Positions 26,001 to 34,599 of a stretch of 64,000 nt of DNA are shown here, one piece after another. This stretch comes from Geodermatophilaceae bacterium NBWT11. Its GTDB lineage: Bacteria; Actinomycetota; Actinomycetes; Mycobacteriales; Geodermatophilaceae. Every line of letters begins with the position of its first letter. Position 1 is the first letter of the stretch. The position numbers were made by a program, and so were the translations under genes. The DNA lies in assembly GCA_014218215.1 (NCBI GenBank), contig CP043652.1:3224001-3288000 (forward strand), given 5' to 3'. The notes beneath the pieces are model-generated. The model did no database searches. It saw only the letters and a list, made by a program, of their open reading frames with translations, and was not told the origin of the DNA.

Positions 26001-26855
26001 ATGAGCAACGGGCGCACGGCACTGGTCCTCGGCGGCGGCGGCATCACCGGGATCGCGTGGGAGATCGGCGTGGTCACCGGGTTGGCCGACGCCGGGGTCG
26101 ACCTGCGGACCGCCGACCTCGTCGTCGGCACCTCGGCGGGGTCGGTGGTGGGCACCCAGCTGCGCAGCGCCCTCGACGTGCACGAGCTGTTCGACCAGCA
26201 GCTGGCACCCCCCGTGGAGACCGGGCCGCCGGCGGCGATGGGCCGTGGGCTGGTGCTGCGCTTCGGCCTGGCCGTGCTGCGCCACCGCAAGCACGAGCAG
26301 GCCTTCCGTGCCCAGGTGGGCCGGCTGGCGCTGCAGGCCGAGGCCGCCGGGAAGACCCCCACCGAGCAGCAGCGCCGCGACGTGATCACCGCCCGGCTGC
26401 CGTCGGTGTCCTGGCCGGACCGCCCGCTCACCCTCACCGCCGTGGATGCCGAGACCGGCGCCTTCGAGACCTTCACCCGCGACTCCGGGGTCGACCTGGT
26501 GTCCGCGGTCGCGGCCAGCTGCGCCGTCCCGGGCGTCTACCCGCCGGTGACCATCGGCGTGCGGCGCTTCGTCGACGGCGGGATGCGCTCGGTGGCCAAC
26601 GTCGACCTGGCCACCGGCTACGACCGGATCGTCGTGCTCGCCCCGATCACCCGGGGCATCGGCCCGATGACCAGCGTGGACGCCCAGGTCACCGGGCTGG
26701 TCTCCCGGGTCGCGGTGGTCAGCCCGGACGCCGGGTCGAGGGCCGCGATCGGCAAGAACGTGCTGGACCCGGCCGCCCGCGCGGCCTCGGCGCGGGCCGG
26801 CCGGGCCCAGGCCGCAGCCGAGGTCGACCGGGTCCGCGAGGCCTGGACGGGCTGA
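26001..26855 (+). CDS. patatin-like phospholipase
   Basis: This 284-residue serine lipid acyl hydrolase has a Ser-Asp dyad. The oxyanion loop is LGGGGITG, the nucleophile elbow is GTSAGS and the catalytic Asp is in FVDGGMRS. No signal peptide is visible, so the enzyme is cytosolic. Divergent from the acyl-CoA ligase gene, it could supply fatty acids for activation, which is an inference from position. The ATG at 26001 precedes MSNGRTALVLGGGG. Confidence 0.9.
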   Translation: MSNGRTALVLGGGGITGIAWEIGVVTGLADAGVDLRTADLVVGTSAGSVVGTQLRSALDVHELFDQQLAPPVETGPPAAMGRGLVLRFGLAVLRHRKHEQAFRAQVGRLALQAEAAGKTPTEQQRRDVITARLPSVSWPDRPLTLTAVDAETGAFETFTRDSGVDLVSAVAASCAVPGVYPPVTIGVRRFVDGGMRSVANVDLATGYDRIVVLAPITRGIGPMTSVDAQVTGLVSRVAVVSPDAGSRAAIGKNVLDPAARAASARAGRAQAAAEVDRVREAWTG

Positions 26856-26878
26856 GGACCCACCCCCCGATCGGGTGA

Positions 26879-26901
26879 GGTCACGTGCACCGAGCGTGAC
26901 C
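26879..26901. promoter_or_regulatory. 7-bp inverted repeat after patatin gene
   Basis: The arms GGTCACG and CGTGACC are separated by nine bases, 24 bases after the patatin stop. It may be a weak terminator or an operator for the downstream surface-protein gene. The 200-base gap up to 27055 holds no other gene. A second GGACAC/GTGTCC pairing follows at about 26908-26938. Confidence 0.35.
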
Positions 26902-27055
26902 ACTCGCGGACACGGGTGTGGCGACTCGCTGTCGGTGTCCACCGGTGGTGGGACTGGGGTTGGCCGAGCGGCACATGTGGTGTCACGTTCCGTGTCCGCG
27001 GGGACGCCATGTCCCCGCTGTGCCCCCGCGAGGGGCTGAGGACGGGACGGGGTTC

Positions 27056-28318
27056 GTGCGGGTCGACGTGGTGCGTGCAGTGACGGCAGTGGTGCTGACA
27101 GCGGGAGTGCTGGTCGGGGGTGCAGGAGCGGCCTGGGCGACCGGTGTCGAGGCCTCTCCGGCGGCGGAGGTGACGACGGCTGACCCGGGACCGGCGACCG
27201 GCGGTGCACCGGACGAGCTGCCGGGCACCTCGGCGCCCGCGTCCTCCAGCGAGTCCTCTGCGCCGTCGACGTCGGCCGCCCCGACGACCGAGGCCCCGAC
27301 GTCCGAGGCTCCGACGACCTCCGCTCCCGAGACCTCTGCTCCCGAGACCTCTGCTCCCGGGACCTCTGCTCCCGAGACCTCTGCTCCGGAGACCACCGCA
27401 CCGACCGGGACCACGCCCCCTGCGCCGCCGTCGGGGACCCCGGGGCCCACGGACGGGGCCGAGCCCTCGACCGGTCTCCCGTCGACGGGCGGGACCACGG
27501 CCACCGCGTCCCGAGGGTGCCTCGGTGAGACGGCCGTCGTCGTCACGGTCCCCGGCCTGGAGGTCGGCACCCCGGTCACCGTGCTCGTCGAGGGCCTCGA
27601 GCCCGTGGCCGCCGAGGTCCTGCCCGACGGCCGGATCGTGGTGCAGACCGTGGGGCTGCTCGACGACGCGACGAGCGTCGCGATCACCGTCCGGGTGGAG
27701 GACCTCGTGTTCACGACCTCCGCGACGGTCGCCGACGTGTGCACGGCCACCGGCACGATCACCGTCTCCCGGGACTGCCTGACGCCCGACCTCGTGACCG
27801 CGACCGTCGACGTCACCGGACTGCAGGACCGCGTGTACGGGGTCGCCGTGATCGGGTCCTCGGCCTCCGGGCAGGACGTGCTCCTCGCCAGCGCCGACGT
27901 GCGTCCCGTCGCCGGCCGCCTGACCGGCACGCTCCCGCTGGTCAGCGCCACCGGCACGGTCCCGCTGGAGGCCGTCTCCGGGCTCTCCCTCGTCGTCGAC
28001 GGGGTGACCTACGCGTCGGTCGCCGGAGACCTCGTCGAGCTGGGCAGCTGTGTCCCGGTGACGCCGCTCCCCGTCGCCCCGGTCCCGGCCGCACCGGCCC
28101 CGGTCGTGCCGACGACCGGTGGCTCGACGCCCGCCCCGCACCCCGTCACCCGCCCGGCGGCGACCGGCACCGCTCCGGCGTCGACGACCGTGACGGCCCG
28201 CCCGACGACGCTGGCGACCACCGGCGACGAGGTCGGCAGCCTCGCTCTCCTGGGTGGCCTGGTGCTCGCCCTGGGTGTCGGCGCGACCGTCGCCGCCCGC
28301 CGTCCGGCGGCTCGCTGA
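27056..28318 (+). CDS. secreted wall-anchored protein with LATTG sortase signal
   Basis: This is a 420-residue surface protein. The signal peptide comprises about 28 residues (VVRAVTAVVLTAGVLVGGAG then AWA). A Thr/Ser/Pro/Ala-rich stalk follows at about residues 30-150, with ETSAP tandem repeats. Two Ig-like repeats come next (each beginning near a cysteine, SRGCLGETAVVVTVPG and SRDCLTPDLVTATVDV), then another Pro-rich linker. The C-terminus is a sorting signal: LATTG, a hydrophobic helix and RRPAAR. LAxTG signals are used by class E sortases of actinomycetes. The GTG at 27056 was chosen as the first start before the signal peptide. The ligand is unknown. No class E sortase is in the window. 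Confidence 0.82.
   Translation: MRVDVVRAVTAVVLTAGVLVGGAGAAWATGVEASPAAEVTTADPGPATGGAPDELPGTSAPASSSESSAPSTSAAPTTEAPTSEAPTTSAPETSAPETSAPGTSAPETSAPETTAPTGTTPPAPPSGTPGPTDGAEPSTGLPSTGGTTATASRGCLGETAVVVTVPGLEVGTPVTVLVEGLEPVAAEVLPDGRIVVQTVGLLDDATSVAITVRVEDLVFTTSATVADVCTATGTITVSRDCLTPDLVTATVDVTGLQDRVYGVAVIGSSASGQDVLLASADVRPVAGRLTGTLPLVSATGTVPLEAVSGLSLVVDGVTYASVAGDLVELGSCVPVTPLPVAPVPAAPAPVVPTTGGSTPAPHPVTRPAATGTAPASTTVTARPTTLATTGDEVGSLALLGGLVLALGVGATVAARRPAAR
27329..27388 (+). repeat. four 15-bp tandem repeats coding ETSAP
   Basis: The unit GAGACCTCTGCTCCC occurs four times head to tail (the third begins GGG, the fourth ends CCG), giving ETSAP-ETSAP-GTSAP-ETSAP. TCT and GCT codons are rare in the surrounding genes, so the block looks like a recent slippage expansion. 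Copy number probably varies between strains and changes stalk length. Confidence 0.85.
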
Positions 28319-28328
28319 CCGGTCGGGT

Positions 28329-28348
28329 CGCGGGCCCCACGGCCCGCG
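28329..28348 (+). terminator. hairpin terminator after surface-protein gene
   Basis: The arms CGCGGGCC and GGCCCGCG form a perfect 8-bp stem with a CCAC loop, 11 bases after the stop of the LATTG protein gene. No U-run follows, as is common in high-GC actinobacteria. Confidence 0.6.
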
Positions 28349-28414
28349 GCCCGGCCCGGAGCGGAGCGGCCCCGCCCTCCGGTAGCACTCCTGGCACCCC
28401 GGGCGGATGATCAC

Positions 28415-28439
28415 GTGGTTGAGAGTTGCAACGAACCAC
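28415..28439. promoter_or_regulatory. putative operator before the sugar MFS gene
   Basis: A GTTGCAAC palindrome (28425-28432) is nested inside a wider GTGGTT/AACCAC inverted repeat (28415-28439), just before the ribosome site of the MFS gene. A central TTGCAA palindrome is typical of LacI-family operators, which often control sugar transporters. No LacI gene is in the window, so the regulator is unknown. Confidence 0.45.
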
Positions 28440-28456
28440 CCGGGGGAGAAAGCACC

Positions 28457-29830
28457 ATGAGCGAGACCCAGTCCTCGGCGGCCGCATCGGCCACCCACCG
28501 GCGGGCGGTGACCAAGGCCGCGGCGCTGACCGCGGTCGGCGGCATCCTGTTCGGCTACGACACCGGCGTCATCGGCGGCGTCCTGCCGAACATCAGCGAC
28601 GACTTCACCCTCGACACCCCGTTCCTGCAGGGGACGGTCGTGTCGATCCTGCTCGTCGGTGCCGCGGTCGGAGCGCTGATCGCCGGACGGGTGGCCGACA
28701 CCCTCGGCCGGCGCCGGGCGATCATCGTGACGTCGGTCGTCTTCGTGGTCGCGCTCCTGCTGTCGATCGTCGCGCCCTCGTTCTGGGTGCTCCTGCTCTC
28801 CCGGTTCCTGATCGGTGTGGGCGTGGGGTCGGCGTCCTTCGTCGTCCCGGTCTACATCGGGGAGATCGCCCCGCCCGAGCGCCGGGGCGCCCTGGTCAGC
28901 CTCAACCAGCTGTCGGTGACCATGGGCATCCTGGTCAGCCAGCTGGTCGCCTACTTCCTGGCCGGCAGCGGCGACTGGCGGATCAGCGTGGGCCTGGCGC
29001 TGGCCCCGGCCGTCGTCCTGGGCCTGGGCATGATCCGCGAGCCGGAGAGCCCCGCCTGGCTGGTCCGCCAGGGCCGGGACGACGAGGCCCGGACGGTGCT
29101 GCGCACGCTGCGCGACTCCGAGGAGGCCATCGAGGCCGAGATCGACGAGATCCGCGGCACCGCCACCGAGGAGGAGAAGGGCGCCAAGCGCTCCTTGCTG
29201 GCCCCCAAGCTCCGCCCGGCGATGATCCTGGGGATCACGCTGGCCGTCGTCCAGCAGATCACCGGCGTGAACACCGTCATCTACTTCGCCCCCACCGTGC
29301 TGGAGAACGCCGGCCTGGGCGCGCAGGCCGCGCTGCTCGCGCTGCTCGTCGTCGGGCTCACCAACGTGGTCATGACGATCGTGGCGATCAAGGTCATCGA
29401 CCGGGTCGGCCGCCGGGCGTTGCTGATCTGGGGCATGAGCGGCATGACCCTGGGCCTGATCGGGCTCGCCGTCGCGTTCCTCTTCGATATCAACGGCGCC
29501 GGGGCCATCGCCACCACGCTGGTGCTGGCGTTCTACGTCGGCTCGTTCGCGGTCAGCCTGGGCCCGGTGGTCTGGTTGCTGATCAGCGAGATCTTCCCGC
29601 TGGCGGTGCGGGGGCGGGCGTCCTCGGTGGCCACGATGGCCAACTGGATCGCCAACTTCGTGGTCGCGGTCAGCTACCTGTCGATCATCTCCGCGATCGG
29701 GGAGACCGCGACGTTCGGCGCCTACGCCGTCGTCACGGTGCTCTCGCTGGTCTACGTGGTGAAGGCGGTGCCGGAGACCAAGAACCGGAGCCTGTCCGAC
29801 ATCGAGCGCGAGCTGTCGCCGTCGTCCTAG
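28457..29830 (+). CDS. sugar porter family MFS transporter
   Basis: This 457-residue, 12-helix major facilitator of the sugar porter family is probably a sugar/H+ symporter. Signature motifs are GGILFGYDTGVIGG in helix 1, RVADTLGRRRAI after helix 2, PVYIGEIAPPERRG, QQITGVNTVIYFAP in helix 7, and PETKNRSLSDIE at the C-terminus. The substrate may be xylose, glucose or inositol; this cannot be resolved. A GGGGGAG ribosome site precedes the ATG at 28457. A LacI-type palindrome lies just upstream. Confidence 0.92.
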   Translation: MSETQSSAAASATHRRAVTKAAALTAVGGILFGYDTGVIGGVLPNISDDFTLDTPFLQGTVVSILLVGAAVGALIAGRVADTLGRRRAIIVTSVVFVVALLLSIVAPSFWVLLLSRFLIGVGVGSASFVVPVYIGEIAPPERRGALVSLNQLSVTMGILVSQLVAYFLAGSGDWRISVGLALAPAVVLGLGMIREPESPAWLVRQGRDDEARTVLRTLRDSEEAIEAEIDEIRGTATEEEKGAKRSLLAPKLRPAMILGITLAVVQQITGVNTVIYFAPTVLENAGLGAQAALLALLVVGLTNVVMTIVAIKVIDRVGRRALLIWGMSGMTLGLIGLAVAFLFDINGAGAIATTLVLAFYVGSFAVSLGPVVWLLISEIFPLAVRGRASSVATMANWIANFVVAVSYLSIISAIGETATFGAYAVVTVLSLVYVVKAVPETKNRSLSDIERELSPSS

Positions 29831-29846
29831 CGGTCAGGGTTGACCG
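29831..29846. promoter_or_regulatory. TetR-type operator, site A (before crotonase)
   Basis: CGGTCAGGGTTGACCG is a perfect CGGTCA-N4-TGACCG inverted repeat. It lies 29 bases before the crotonase ATG and right after the MFS stop. Near-identical 16-mers recur at 33179-33194 and 34600-34615, the latter in front of the TetR gene, which makes that TetR the likely binder. Confidence 0.75.
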
Positions 29847-29875
29847 TCAGCCCGCGACCTGGCACACATGTCGCC

Positions 29876-30640
29876 ATGGCTGACACGGTGCTCACCGAGG
29901 TGTCCGACGGCGTCGGGGTCCTCACCCTCAACCGCCCCGAGGCGAAGAACGCGGTCGACCTCGCGACCACGGAGGCGCTCGCCGCGGCGGTGGACGACTT
30001 CGACGCGCGGGACGACGTCACGGTCATGGTGCTCACCGGCGCCGGCGGGGTGTTCTGCGCCGGGATGGACCTCAAGGCCTTCGCCCGCGGCGAGCGGCCC
30101 TCGCTGCCCGGGCGCGGGTTCGCCGGGCTCACCGAGGCCCCGCCGGCCAAGCCGTTGATCGCCGCCGTCGAGGGCTGGGCGCTGGCCGGCGGGTTCGAGC
30201 TCGTGCTGGCCTGCGACCTGGTGGTGGCCTCCCGCGAGGCGCGCTTCGGCATCCCCGAGGTGAAGCGCTCCCTGGTCGCGGCCGGCGGCGGGGTGCTCCG
30301 GCTGCCCAAGACTTTGCCCTACCAGCGGGCGATGGAGCTGGCGCTGACGGGTGACCCGATGGGCGCCGAGGAGGCGCACCGGTTCGGCCTGGTCAACGCC
30401 CTCACCGAGCCCGGCGGCGCGCTCGCCGGCGCCCGCGAGCTCGCCGCCCGCATCGCCGTCAACGGGCCGCTGGCGATCAAGGCCACCAAGAGCCTGGTCG
30501 CCGGGGCCGTCCGCTGGACCGACCGGGAGCTCCTGGACCACCAGGCCACCGTGACCGAGTCGGTGTTCTCCTCCGCCGACGCCCGCGAGGGTGCCGTCGC
30601 CTTCGCCGAGAAGCGCCCCCCGGTCTGGCGCGGCGTCTGA
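29876..30640 (+). CDS. enoyl-CoA hydratase/isomerase (crotonase) family protein
   Basis: This 254-residue crotonase-fold enzyme acts on acyl-CoAs, typically by adding water to enoyl-CoA. LTLNRPEAKNAVD, the oxyanion region GVFCAGMDLKAF and AVEGWALAGGFELVLACDLVVA are the family blocks. The second catalytic Glu region reads ARFGIPEVKRSL, so one acid of the hydratase pair seems present. Operator A lies directly upstream, tying the gene to the acyl-CoA regulon. The 3' end faces the DUF559 gene, with a 55-bp palindrome between them. An isomerase or hydrolase role remains possible. Confidence 0.88.
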   Translation: MADTVLTEVSDGVGVLTLNRPEAKNAVDLATTEALAAAVDDFDARDDVTVMVLTGAGGVFCAGMDLKAFARGERPSLPGRGFAGLTEAPPAKPLIAAVEGWALAGGFELVLACDLVVASREARFGIPEVKRSLVAAGGGVLRLPKTLPYQRAMELALTGDPMGAEEAHRFGLVNALTEPGGALAGARELAARIAVNGPLAIKATKSLVAGAVRWTDRELLDHQATVTESVFSSADAREGAVAFAEKRPPVWRGV

Positions 30641-30648
30641 ACGTCGTC

Positions 30649-30703
30649 GAGTGACAGCTGAGGGGGCGCACCACCCGCTCCGGTGCCCCTTCAGCTGTCA
30701 CTC
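30649..30703. repeat. 55-bp palindromic element, copy 1
   Basis: The element runs from GAGTGACAGCTGAG to CAGCTGTCACTC. Near-complementary outer arms of about 20 bases enclose a variable centre. It sits between the convergent crotonase and DUF559 genes. The DUF559 stop codon and last residues (SDS) lie inside the right arm. Two other copies of exactly 55 bp are at 31491-31545 and 62600-62654. It probably works as a two-way terminator. Confidence 0.85.
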
Positions 30704-31434
30704 AGTGCGGCAGCGATGCGAGCGATGAGCTCGGCCGGACGGAGCAGGTCGGCGGCGGTCACGAAGAGCACCCGCCAGCCTGCTGCCTGCAACGCCTCGA
30801 TGCGCCGACGGTCCGCGGCCACCTGACGGGTGTGCCACGCGCCCTCGTACTCCAGAGCGAGCCGACGTCCCGGCCACGCGAAGTCCGTCCGGGCCACGAA
30901 GCAGCCGCCGATCCGTACCTCGTGCTGCGCGACGGGCCAAGGGAGCCCGGAGAACCGGATGACGAGCCGCAGCCTGGTCTCCTGAGGTGATCCGGCCAGT
31001 CCGTCAGCGAGGTCCAGGGCCGCCCGAGCCCCTCGGCACCCGCGGCCGGTCGTCACCGCCACCCCGGACCGCTGGGTCACCGATGCGCGCGGCAGGGTGC
31101 GGCGGCGGACCCGGACGGCCGGGCAGTCCGCCCGGGGGGCACCGGGGCGGACGGTGAGCTCGACTGGGTCGGTGGGCCCGGCGAGGTCGTGCAGCCCCCA
31201 GAGGACCCCGGCGCTGGCACCGGACACCACGGCGTGCGGGAGGAGCAGCCCGGCCGCAGCACGGACGAGGAGCTCGTGGTCGACCACCGCACCGGCCGCA
31301 ACGTGGATCCCGGGGAGGATCCGCCGCCATCGGGGCCCGCGCAGGTCGTCGACGGTCAGGAGTCCACCGTCGACCGCCGTCCGACCCCGGAACGGCTGGT
31401 CGCCGAACGGGTGCGCTCGACGGGCCGGGGTCAC
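30691..31434 (-). CDS. DUF559 protein with AbiEi-like N-terminal region, apparently shortened
   Basis: This 247-residue protein belongs to a common actinobacterial family with an AbiEi antitoxin-like winged-helix start (VDDLRGPRWRRILPGIHVA) and a C-terminal DUF559 (Vsr/restriction endonuclease-like) domain. Core residues include VARTDFAWPGRRLALEYEGAWH and QAAGWRVLFVTAADL. Family members are usually near 290-300 residues. The stretch between about 125 and 155 (VTTGRGCRGARAALDLADGLAGSPQETR) looks contracted, so an internal deletion is likely. The function is unproven. 55-bp palindromes flank it on both sides, suggesting it moved as a cassette. It splits the acyl-CoA regulon and shows no operator of its own. 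Confidence 0.78.
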   Translation of the reverse strand: MTPARRAHPFGDQPFRGRTAVDGGLLTVDDLRGPRWRRILPGIHVAAGAVVDHELLVRAAAGLLLPHAVVSGASAGVLWGLHDLAGPTDPVELTVRPGAPRADCPAVRVRRRTLPRASVTQRSGVAVTTGRGCRGARAALDLADGLAGSPQETRLRLVIRFSGLPWPVAQHEVRIGGCFVARTDFAWPGRRLALEYEGAWHTRQVAADRRRIEALQAAGWRVLFVTAADLLRPAELIARIAAALSDS

Positions 31435-31490
31435 CGGGGCAGCGTCCCCGAAGCGGGCCCGCCCGGGAGACCGCCTGTGGACAGGCCGCC

Positions 31491-31545
31491 GAGTGACTGC
31501 TGAGGGGGTGCGCGACGAGCGCCTGCGCCCGCTCAGCTGTCACTC
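31491..31545. repeat. 55-bp palindromic element, copy 2
   Basis: This copy has the same length and ends as copy 1 (GAGTGACTGCTGAG to CAGCTGTCACTC) but a different centre. It lies between the 5' end of the DUF559 gene and the 3' end of the acyl-CoA ligase gene, 5 bases after the ligase stop in the direction of ligase transcription. It probably terminates the ligase transcript. Confidence 0.85.
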
Positions 31546-31550
31546 GGTGC

Positions 31551-33113
31551 TCAGACCGCCGGGTGGGCGACCAGGGAGCCGGCGGAGTGCTCCTGGCGGA
31601 GCTGGGTCTTGAGCACCTTGCCGCTGGGGTTGCGGGGGAGGGCGCCGACGACGGAGAACTCGCGGGGGCACTTGTAGCCGGCCAGCCGCTCGCGGCACCA
31701 GGCGGTCAGCTCGGCCGGGGTGGGGGGAGCGGAGGGGTCGCGCGGGGCGACGACGGCCAGCGGCGCCTCGCCCCAGCGGGTGTCGGGCACCCCGATGAGC
31801 GCGACCTCGGCGACGCCGGGGTGTGCGGCGAGCACGTCCTCGACCTCGGCGCAGTAGACGTTCTCCCCGCCGGAGATGATCATGTCCTTCACCCGGTCGA
31901 CGACGAAGAAGTAGCCGTCCTCGTCCTGCCGCACCAGGTCGCCCGAGTGGAACCAGCCGCCGGCGAAGGCCTCCGCGGTCTCTGCGGGCTTGCCCCAGTA
32001 CTCGCGCATGACCATCGGCGAGCGGTAGACGATCTCGCCGACCTCCCCGCGCGGGACGTCGACCATCGCCTCGTCCACGACCCGCACCTCCACGTTGAGG
32101 ATCGGGGTGCCGACGGAGCCGATCTTGCGCAGCGCGTCCTCCCCGCGGAGCAGGCAGGTCACCGGGGAGCACTCGGTCTGGCCGAACGCGGTGACCATCT
32201 CGGCCTGGGGGAAGGCCGCCAGCATCGCGCGCAGCAGCGTCGTCGACGCCGGGGCCGCACCCCACGAGATCCGCCGCAGCCGGGAGAGGTCGCGCCCGGC
32301 GAGGTCCGGGACGGCGACGACCGCCTGCCAGGCCGCCGGGACGAAGAAGCAGGAGGTGACCTGCTCGGCCACCATCTCGTCCAGCGTCGCCGCCGGGTCG
32401 AAGGCGCCGGACCGGGTGATCACGAACGTGCCGCCGATGAGCAGGTTCGGCAGCATCCCGGCCACCGCGGCGATGTGGAAGAGCGGGGCCCCGTAGAGGG
32501 TCGTCCGGTCGTCGGGGGACCAGCCCAGGTGGGTCATGTGGCTGACGGCGTGCATCAGCAGGTTGCGGTGGGTGAGGACGGCGCCCTTGGGCTTGCCGGT
32601 GGTGCCCGAGGTGTACATCAGGAACGCGGGGTCGGCCTCCTCCACGACGGGGTCCACCGGGGTCGGGTCGGCCGCGGCCAGCGCCGCCTCGTACTCCGGA
32701 CCGACGGTGAGCACCGAGGTGACCGCGGGTGCCCGGTCCCGGGCCTTCGCAGCGGTCTCGGCGGTCGCCGCGTCCACCACGAGCGCGACGGCACCGGAGT
32801 CGGCGAGCACGTAGGCCACCTCGTCGGCGACCAGCCGGAAGTTCACCGGGACGGCGATCGCCCCCAGCCGCACGGTCGCGAGGTACGTCTCCACCACCTC
32901 GAGCCCGTTGAGCGCGAGCACCGCGACCCGGTCGCCGTGCCCGACGCCGGCGGCGGTGAGCACGGCGGCCAGCCGGGTGACCCGCTCGTCCAGCTCGGCG
33001 TAGGTGCGACCGGTGCCGGCGAAGCGGAGGGCGACGGCGTCCGGGGTGGACCGGGCGTGCCGGGCGACCTGGTCGGAGATCGTCATCCCGCGCCAGCTCT
33101 GGGTGGTGGTCAT
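31551..33113 (-). CDS. fatty-acid/acyl-CoA ligase (FadD-like)
   Basis: This 520-residue AMP-forming acyl-CoA ligase has MYTSGTTGKPKGAVLTH (P-loop-like A3), TAFGQTECSP, GWFHSGDL, VDRVKDMIISGGENVYCAEVE and SGKVLKTQL with the C-terminal catalytic Lys. The chain-length or cyclic substrate is not resolved. It is divergent from the SDR gene; operator B lies in the shared promoter region 65 bases before the ATG, so the TetR regulator probably represses it. It would supply the CoA ester on which the nearby dehydrogenase, hydratase and SDR act. The ATG at 33113 was chosen; an internal ATG at 33086 is possible. Confidence 0.92.
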   Translation of the reverse strand: MTTTQSWRGMTISDQVARHARSTPDAVALRFAGTGRTYAELDERVTRLAAVLTAAGVGHGDRVAVLALNGLEVVETYLATVRLGAIAVPVNFRLVADEVAYVLADSGAVALVVDAATAETAAKARDRAPAVTSVLTVGPEYEAALAAADPTPVDPVVEEADPAFLMYTSGTTGKPKGAVLTHRNLLMHAVSHMTHLGWSPDDRTTLYGAPLFHIAAVAGMLPNLLIGGTFVITRSGAFDPAATLDEMVAEQVTSCFFVPAAWQAVVAVPDLAGRDLSRLRRISWGAAPASTTLLRAMLAAFPQAEMVTAFGQTECSPVTCLLRGEDALRKIGSVGTPILNVEVRVVDEAMVDVPRGEVGEIVYRSPMVMREYWGKPAETAEAFAGGWFHSGDLVRQDEDGYFFVVDRVKDMIISGGENVYCAEVEDVLAAHPGVAEVALIGVPDTRWGEAPLAVVAPRDPSAPPTPAELTAWCRERLAGYKCPREFSVVGALPRNPSGKVLKTQLRQEHSAGSLVAHPAV

Positions 33114-33178
33114 CGCGGTGGGCTCCCTGCTGCACGGCGGGCGGGTGACGTGGGCCATGCTGTCGGCAGCGTTGTAGA

Positions 33179-33194
33179 CGGTCAACCCTGACTG
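33179..33194. promoter_or_regulatory. TetR-type operator, site B (between ligase and SDR)
   Basis: CGGTCAACCCTGACTG is read on the plus strand. Its reverse complement, CAGTCAGGGTTGACCG, is identical to site C. It is placed 23 bases before the SDR GTG and 65 before the ligase ATG, so one bound regulator could block both divergent promoters. Confidence 0.75.
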
Positions 33195-33217
33195 TCGCCG
33201 ATCGAGGAGGAGAGCTC

Positions 33218-33973
33218 GTGGACGTCACCGATGCCGTCGCCGTCGTCACCGGAGGGGCCTCGGGTCTCGGCCTGGCCACCGCGAAGCGGCTGCGCGCCGC
33301 CGGCGCGCAGGTCGTGCTGCTGGACCTGCCCGGCTCGGCCGGGGAGCAGGTCGCCGGCGAGCTCGGCGCGCACTTCGCCGCCACCGACGTCACCGACACC
33401 GCCCAGGTCGAGGCGGCGCTGGACCAGGCCGTCGAGCTCGGTCCGCTGCGCGTGGTGGTCAACTGCGCCGGGATCGGCAACGCGGTGAAGACCGCGGGGA
33501 AGAAGGGCCCGTTCCCGCTGGAGGCCTTCCAGAAGGTCGTCGCGGTCAACCTGTTCGGCACGTTCAACGTCATCCGGCTGGGCGCCCAGCGGATGCTCGA
33601 CGTGGACCTGCTCGGCGAGGAGCGCGGCGTCATCGTCAACACCGCCTCGGTGGCCGCGTTCGACGGCCAGATCGGGCAGGCGGCCTACTCCGCGTCCAAG
33701 GGCGGCATCGTCGGCATGACGCTGCCGATCGCCCGCGACCTGGCGCAGTACGCGATCCGGGTGGTCACCATCGCGCCCGGGCTGTTCAACACCCCGCTGC
33801 TGGCCGGGCTGCCCGAGGAGGCCAAGGCGTCCCTGGGTGCCCAGGTGCCGCACCCGGCCCGGCTCGGTGAGCCCGACGAGTTCGGCGCGCTGGCCGCGCA
33901 CATCGTGGCCAACCCGATGCTCAACGGCGAGACGATCCGGCTCGACGGCGCGATCCGGATGGCCCCCCGCTAG
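33218..33973 (+). CDS. SDR-type 3-hydroxyacyl-CoA dehydrogenase (HSD17B10-like)
   Basis: This 251-residue classical short-chain dehydrogenase has the NAD-binding [16 protein letters not shown], and the catalytic Ser ([11 protein letters not shown]) and YSASKGG motif. The overall sequence style, including [12 protein letters not shown], resembles type II 3-hydroxyacyl-CoA dehydrogenases. It would oxidise the hydroxyacyl-CoA made by the crotonases. A strong GAGGAGGAG ribosome site precedes the GTG, and operator B is just upstream. The stop overlaps the convergent TetR stop by 4 bp. Confidence 0.9.
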   Translation: MDVTDAVAVVTGGASGLGLATAKRLRAAGAQVVLLDLPGSAGEQVAGELGAHFAATDVTDTAQVEAALDQAVELGPLRVVVNCAGIGNAVKTAGKKGPFPLEAFQKVVAVNLFGTFNVIRLGAQRMLDVDLLGEERGVIVNTASVAAFDGQIGQAAYSASKGGIVGMTLPIARDLAQYAIRVVTIAPGLFNTPLLAGLPEEAKASLGAQVPHPARLGEPDEFGALAAHIVANPMLNGETIRLDGAIRMAPR

Positions 33974-34578
33974 GACTCCAGCAGCTCCCTGGCCAGCGAC
34001 TGCCACATCGCCACGTGGGGGTCGGTGGCCGGGGGGCGGTCCTCGAAGGCGTAGGCGATGGCCACCCCGCGCATCGAGGTGAAGAGCAGCTCGGAGACCA
34101 CCGCGTAGCGGGGCGACGACGTCACGGTCGGGCCCCAGATGCGGTCCCCGACCCCGCGGATCGCCGCCCGCAACCGGCGCTCCTGCGGGCGCAGTGCCGC
34201 CCGCAGGGTCGCGTCGGTGCGGGCGGCGTTCCACAGCTCCATGGCCGCCCAGAACGGCGGCTCGAAGAACGTCGCCCAGATCAGCTCCACGCACCGGTCG
34301 ACCCGCTCGGCCGGGTCGGTGATGGCCGCACCCACCTCGACGGCGTGGTCGGCGGCCTCGGTCAGCATCGTCTCGGCCAGGTGCGAGGTGGCCGCGACCA
34401 GCAGCTCCTCCCGGGACGGGAAGTGGTGCAGCAGTCGGCCGCGGGACACCCCGGCCCGGGCCTGCACGGCCAGCGTCGAGGCCCCGGCGTAGCCGTCGGA
34501 GACCAGGCAGGCGACGGCGGCGTCGAGGATCAGCGCGCGGCTGTCGGCGCTGCGTTCGCTGCGGCTGCGGGTCTGCAC
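33970..34578 (-). CDS. TetR family regulator of the acyl-CoA regulon
   Basis: This 202-residue TetR repressor has the N-terminal helix-turn-helix at about residues 14-60 ([20 protein letters not shown] and [19 protein letters not shown]) and a helical ligand domain after it. It starts with GTG and is divergent from the acyl-CoA dehydrogenase operon; operator C lies 22 bases from its start. The three matching operators suggest autoregulation and control of all four catabolic units. Ligands of such regulators are usually acyl-CoA intermediates (as for KstR-type proteins), but the ligand here is unknown. Confidence 0.9.
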   Translation of the reverse strand: MQTRSRSERSADSRALILDAAVACLVSDGYAGASTLAVQARAGVSRGRLLHHFPSREELLVAATSHLAETMLTEAADHAVEVGAAITDPAERVDRCVELIWATFFEPPFWAAMELWNAARTDATLRAALRPQERRLRAAIRGVGDRIWGPTVTSSPRYAVVSELLFTSMRGVAIAYAFEDRPPATDPHVAMWQSLARELLES

Positions 34579-34599
34579 CTCGCCAGCCTACGCAGGTGA

